Shown: positions 7,064-8,576 of the stretch, one piece after another | Layout: each line of letters begins with the position of its first letter | Numbering within the stretch: the first letter of the stretch is position 1 | DNA from: CAYLLT01 sp964591605 | Lineage (GTDB): Bacteria; Planctomycetota; Phycisphaerae; UBA1845; PWPN01 | Reading direction: 5' to 3' | NCBI GenBank assembly: GCA_964591605.1 | Contig: CAZQEN010000327.1 | Coordinates: 1 to 8,576, forward strand | Length of the DNA stretch: 8,576 bases | Notes under the pieces: generated by a model | The model's input: the letters and a program-made list of their open reading frames with translations, nothing else | Told to the model about the DNA's origin: nothing | Databases searched by the model: none | Made by a program: the position numbers and the translations under genes

Positions 7064-8539
7064 ATGCACGTCCTTGCACGAGTCCTCACATCATCGTCGC
7101 ACGCCCTGCCTGCCTTTTTTCTCGCGGTGGTCCTTGCCTTCCTGGCCTGCCCCTCCTATTCCTCTGCCGCCGGAACGAAGCCGAACGTCGTGTTCATCCT
7201 GGCTGATGACCTCGGTTATATGGACATCGGAGCCAACAATCCCAAGACGTTCTACGAAACGCCGTACATCGACGGTCTGGCCCGCAAGGGCATGCGATTC
7301 ACCCAGGGCTACGCCGCCTGCCCGGTCTGCTCGCCGACCCGGGCCAGCATCATGACGGGCAAATACCCCGTCCGGACGGGGATCACCGACTATATCCCCG
7401 GCCAGCGCAACGCACGGCTGCTCTCCGCCCCGAATGCCGACCACCTGGCCCTGGAGGAGGTCACGATCGCCGAACGATTCCGCGAGGCCGGCTACGCGAC
7501 GTTCTTCGCCGGCAAGTGGCACCTGGGCGGCGGCGAGTTCTCTCCGAACGCCCAGGGTTTCGGCCCGGGCCTCATCAGCGGTGAGGGGGCCAAAGGGGGC
7601 ATCCAATTCTGGTATCCTGTCCCGAAAGAGCCGCCTCCCAGCCCCGGGGATGATCCGAAAACCACCGACCGTATCGCGAATGAGGCCGTTCGCTTCATCG
7701 AAAGCCACAAGGACGAACCGTTTTTCGCGTATCTGCCCTTCCTCGCCGTGCACACGCCGATCAAGGCCCGCTCCGACCTTGTTGCGAAGTACGAGAGGAA
7801 GAAAGCCTCCGCCCCGCCCGACGCCTGGGGCCGGGAACGCGAGCGCGAGGTGCGGCTGGTGCAGAACCACGCCGCCTATGCCGCCATGCTCGAACAGATG
7901 GACTCGGCCATCGGCCGGGTGCTCGCCGCTCTGGAGCGCAGCGGCCTGGCCGACCGGACCATCGTCGTCTTCACCTCCGACAACGGCGGCCTCTCCACCT
8001 CGGAAGGTCATCCCACCTCGAATCTCCCCTTTCGCGGGGGCAAAGGGTGGCCATACGAGGGTGGGATCCGCGAGCCCTGGATCATCGTCGCCCCGGGCAT
8101 CGCCGCGCCGGGCAGCACCTGCGACACACCCGTCGTCAGCACCGATTTCTACCCCACGCTGCTCGAGCTGGCGGGGCTCCCGCTCGACCCCCGGCAGCAC
8201 GTTGACGGCGTGAGCCTCGCGCCGCTGCTCAAGGGCGTCGAGTTGAGCCGTTCACAGCCGCTCTTCTGGCACTATCCGCACTACGGCAATCAGGGCGGCG
8301 CTCCGTTCGGGGCGATTCGCGACGGCGACTGGAAACTCATCGAATGGTACGAAGACGCCAGTCTCGAACTCTACAACCTGCGCGACGACCCCGCAGAAAA
8401 GACCGACCTGGCCGCCAGACACCCCGACAAGGCCCGCGCCCTTCGCGAGCGCCTCGATACCTGGCGCCGAAGCGTCCACGCGCTCATGCCCAGGCCCAAT
8501 CCCGAATGGAAGCCGCAACGCACCGGCGCCGCCAGATGA
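7064..8539 (+). CDS. Secreted type I sulfatase (arylsulfatase A family, formylglycine-dependent)
   Basis: The protein has 491 residues, a usual full length. It hydrolyses sulfate esters, probably from sulfated glycans outside the cytoplasm. An N-terminal export signal covers about residues 1-36 (hydrophobic PAFFLAVVLAFLA, cleavage likely in SSAAG). FLAC at 26-29 resembles a weak lipobox, so a lipoprotein is possible. Metal and active-site motifs are all present: ADDLGYMD (Asp48, Asp49), CSPTRASIMTG (Cys89, the formylglycine precursor, and Arg93), AGKWHLGGG (Lys151, His153), AVHTP (His230), TSDNGG (Asp306, Asn307) and GGKGWPYEGGIREP (Lys327). The C-terminal RDGDWKLIEW...LELYNLRDDPAEKTDLA is the small C-terminal domain common in this family. 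ATG 7064 is the first start after the in-frame stop at 7022; its ribosome site is weak. Cys89 must be oxidised by a formylglycine-generating enzyme or anaerobic maturase, neither of which is in the window. The family call is secure; the substrate and subfamily cannot be told from sequence alone. Confidence 0.95.
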   Translation: MHVLARVLTSSSHALPAFFLAVVLAFLACPSYSSAAGTKPNVVFILADDLGYMDIGANNPKTFYETPYIDGLARKGMRFTQGYAACPVCSPTRASIMTGKYPVRTGITDYIPGQRNARLLSAPNADHLALEEVTIAERFREAGYATFFAGKWHLGGGEFSPNAQGFGPGLISGEGAKGGIQFWYPVPKEPPPSPGDDPKTTDRIANEAVRFIESHKDEPFFAYLPFLAVHTPIKARSDLVAKYERKKASAPPDAWGREREREVRLVQNHAAYAAMLEQMDSAIGRVLAALERSGLADRTIVVFTSDNGGLSTSEGHPTSNLPFRGGKGWPYEGGIREPWIIVAPGIAAPGSTCDTPVVSTDFYPTLLELAGLPLDPRQHVDGVSLAPLLKGVELSRSQPLFWHYPHYGNQGGAPFGAIRDGDWKLIEWYEDASLELYNLRDDPAEKTDLAARHPDKARALRERLDTWRRSVHALMPRPNPEWKPQRTGAAR

Positions 8540-8576
8540 CCGCCGTGCCTTTCGCCCACACTCGCCGGTCGCTCTG
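8536..8576 (+). CDS. Possible start of a downstream gene, cut by the window end
   Basis: ATG at 8536-8538 overlaps the sulfatase stop as ATGA, a common sign of translational coupling. The frame stays open for 13 codons (MTAVPFAHTRRSL) to the window edge. No clear Shine-Dalgarno precedes it and 13 codons prove little in GC-rich DNA, so this is tentative. If real, the sulfatase is the first gene of an operon continuing to the right. Confidence 0.25.
   Translation, partial: MTAVPFAHTRRSL

Noticed and set aside
5746..7089. 447-codon open frame on the minus strand spanning the end of the TPR gene and the intergenic region
   Set aside because: It is largely antisense to the TPR gene, Arg/Pro-rich, without domains or a signal, and its non-overlapping part encodes the palindromic repeats. 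Long chance frames are common at this GC content.

Overview
The window is high-GC DNA that reads like a chromosome segment from a planctomycete, possibly of the Phycisphaerae type. The evidence for this is a secreted protein ending in dockerin-like calcium loops with the lineage-typical 'DFGRFQRC' style tail, a very large membrane-anchored TPR protein, a secreted formylglycine sulfatase, weak Shine-Dalgarno sites and palindrome-rich spacers. The assignment rests on recalled family features, not on a search.

Layout (all genes on +): (1) 1-119 holds a strong intrinsic terminator for a gene lying upstream of the window, then the short leader of the first gene. (2) 120-1673 encodes an exported subtilisin-fold protein. 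The Asp and Ser of the catalytic triad appear to be replaced (Gln and Pro) while the His is kept. A beta-rich domain and two dockerin-type EF-hand loops follow. (3) 1674-1821 is a 148-base spacer with a GC-rich hairpin and a good ribosome binding site. (4) 1822-6345 encodes a 1507-residue TPR solenoid protein with one N-terminal membrane segment. (5) 6346-7063 is a 718-base non-coding region with a GC hairpin, a terminator-like hairpin plus T-run, and two mosaic copies of a palindromic intergenic element sharing GTGGCA/TGCCAC ends and a 16-base perfect palindrome. (6) 7064-8539 encodes a complete secreted sulfatase with CSPTR active site. (7) An ATGA overlap at its stop may open another gene that runs out of the window.

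The first two genes may be co-transcribed, because no T-tailed terminator is visible between them, but no shared function can be proved. The sulfatase is set apart by the terminator-like hairpin and the repeat region and is probably its own unit, or the first gene of a unit continuing to the right. No RNA gene, CRISPR array, transposase or phage gene was seen. The observations most worth following up are the apparently inactive subtilisin fold fused to dockerin-like loops and the mosaic palindromic repeat pair. I found no clear evidence of a wholly new multi-gene system.
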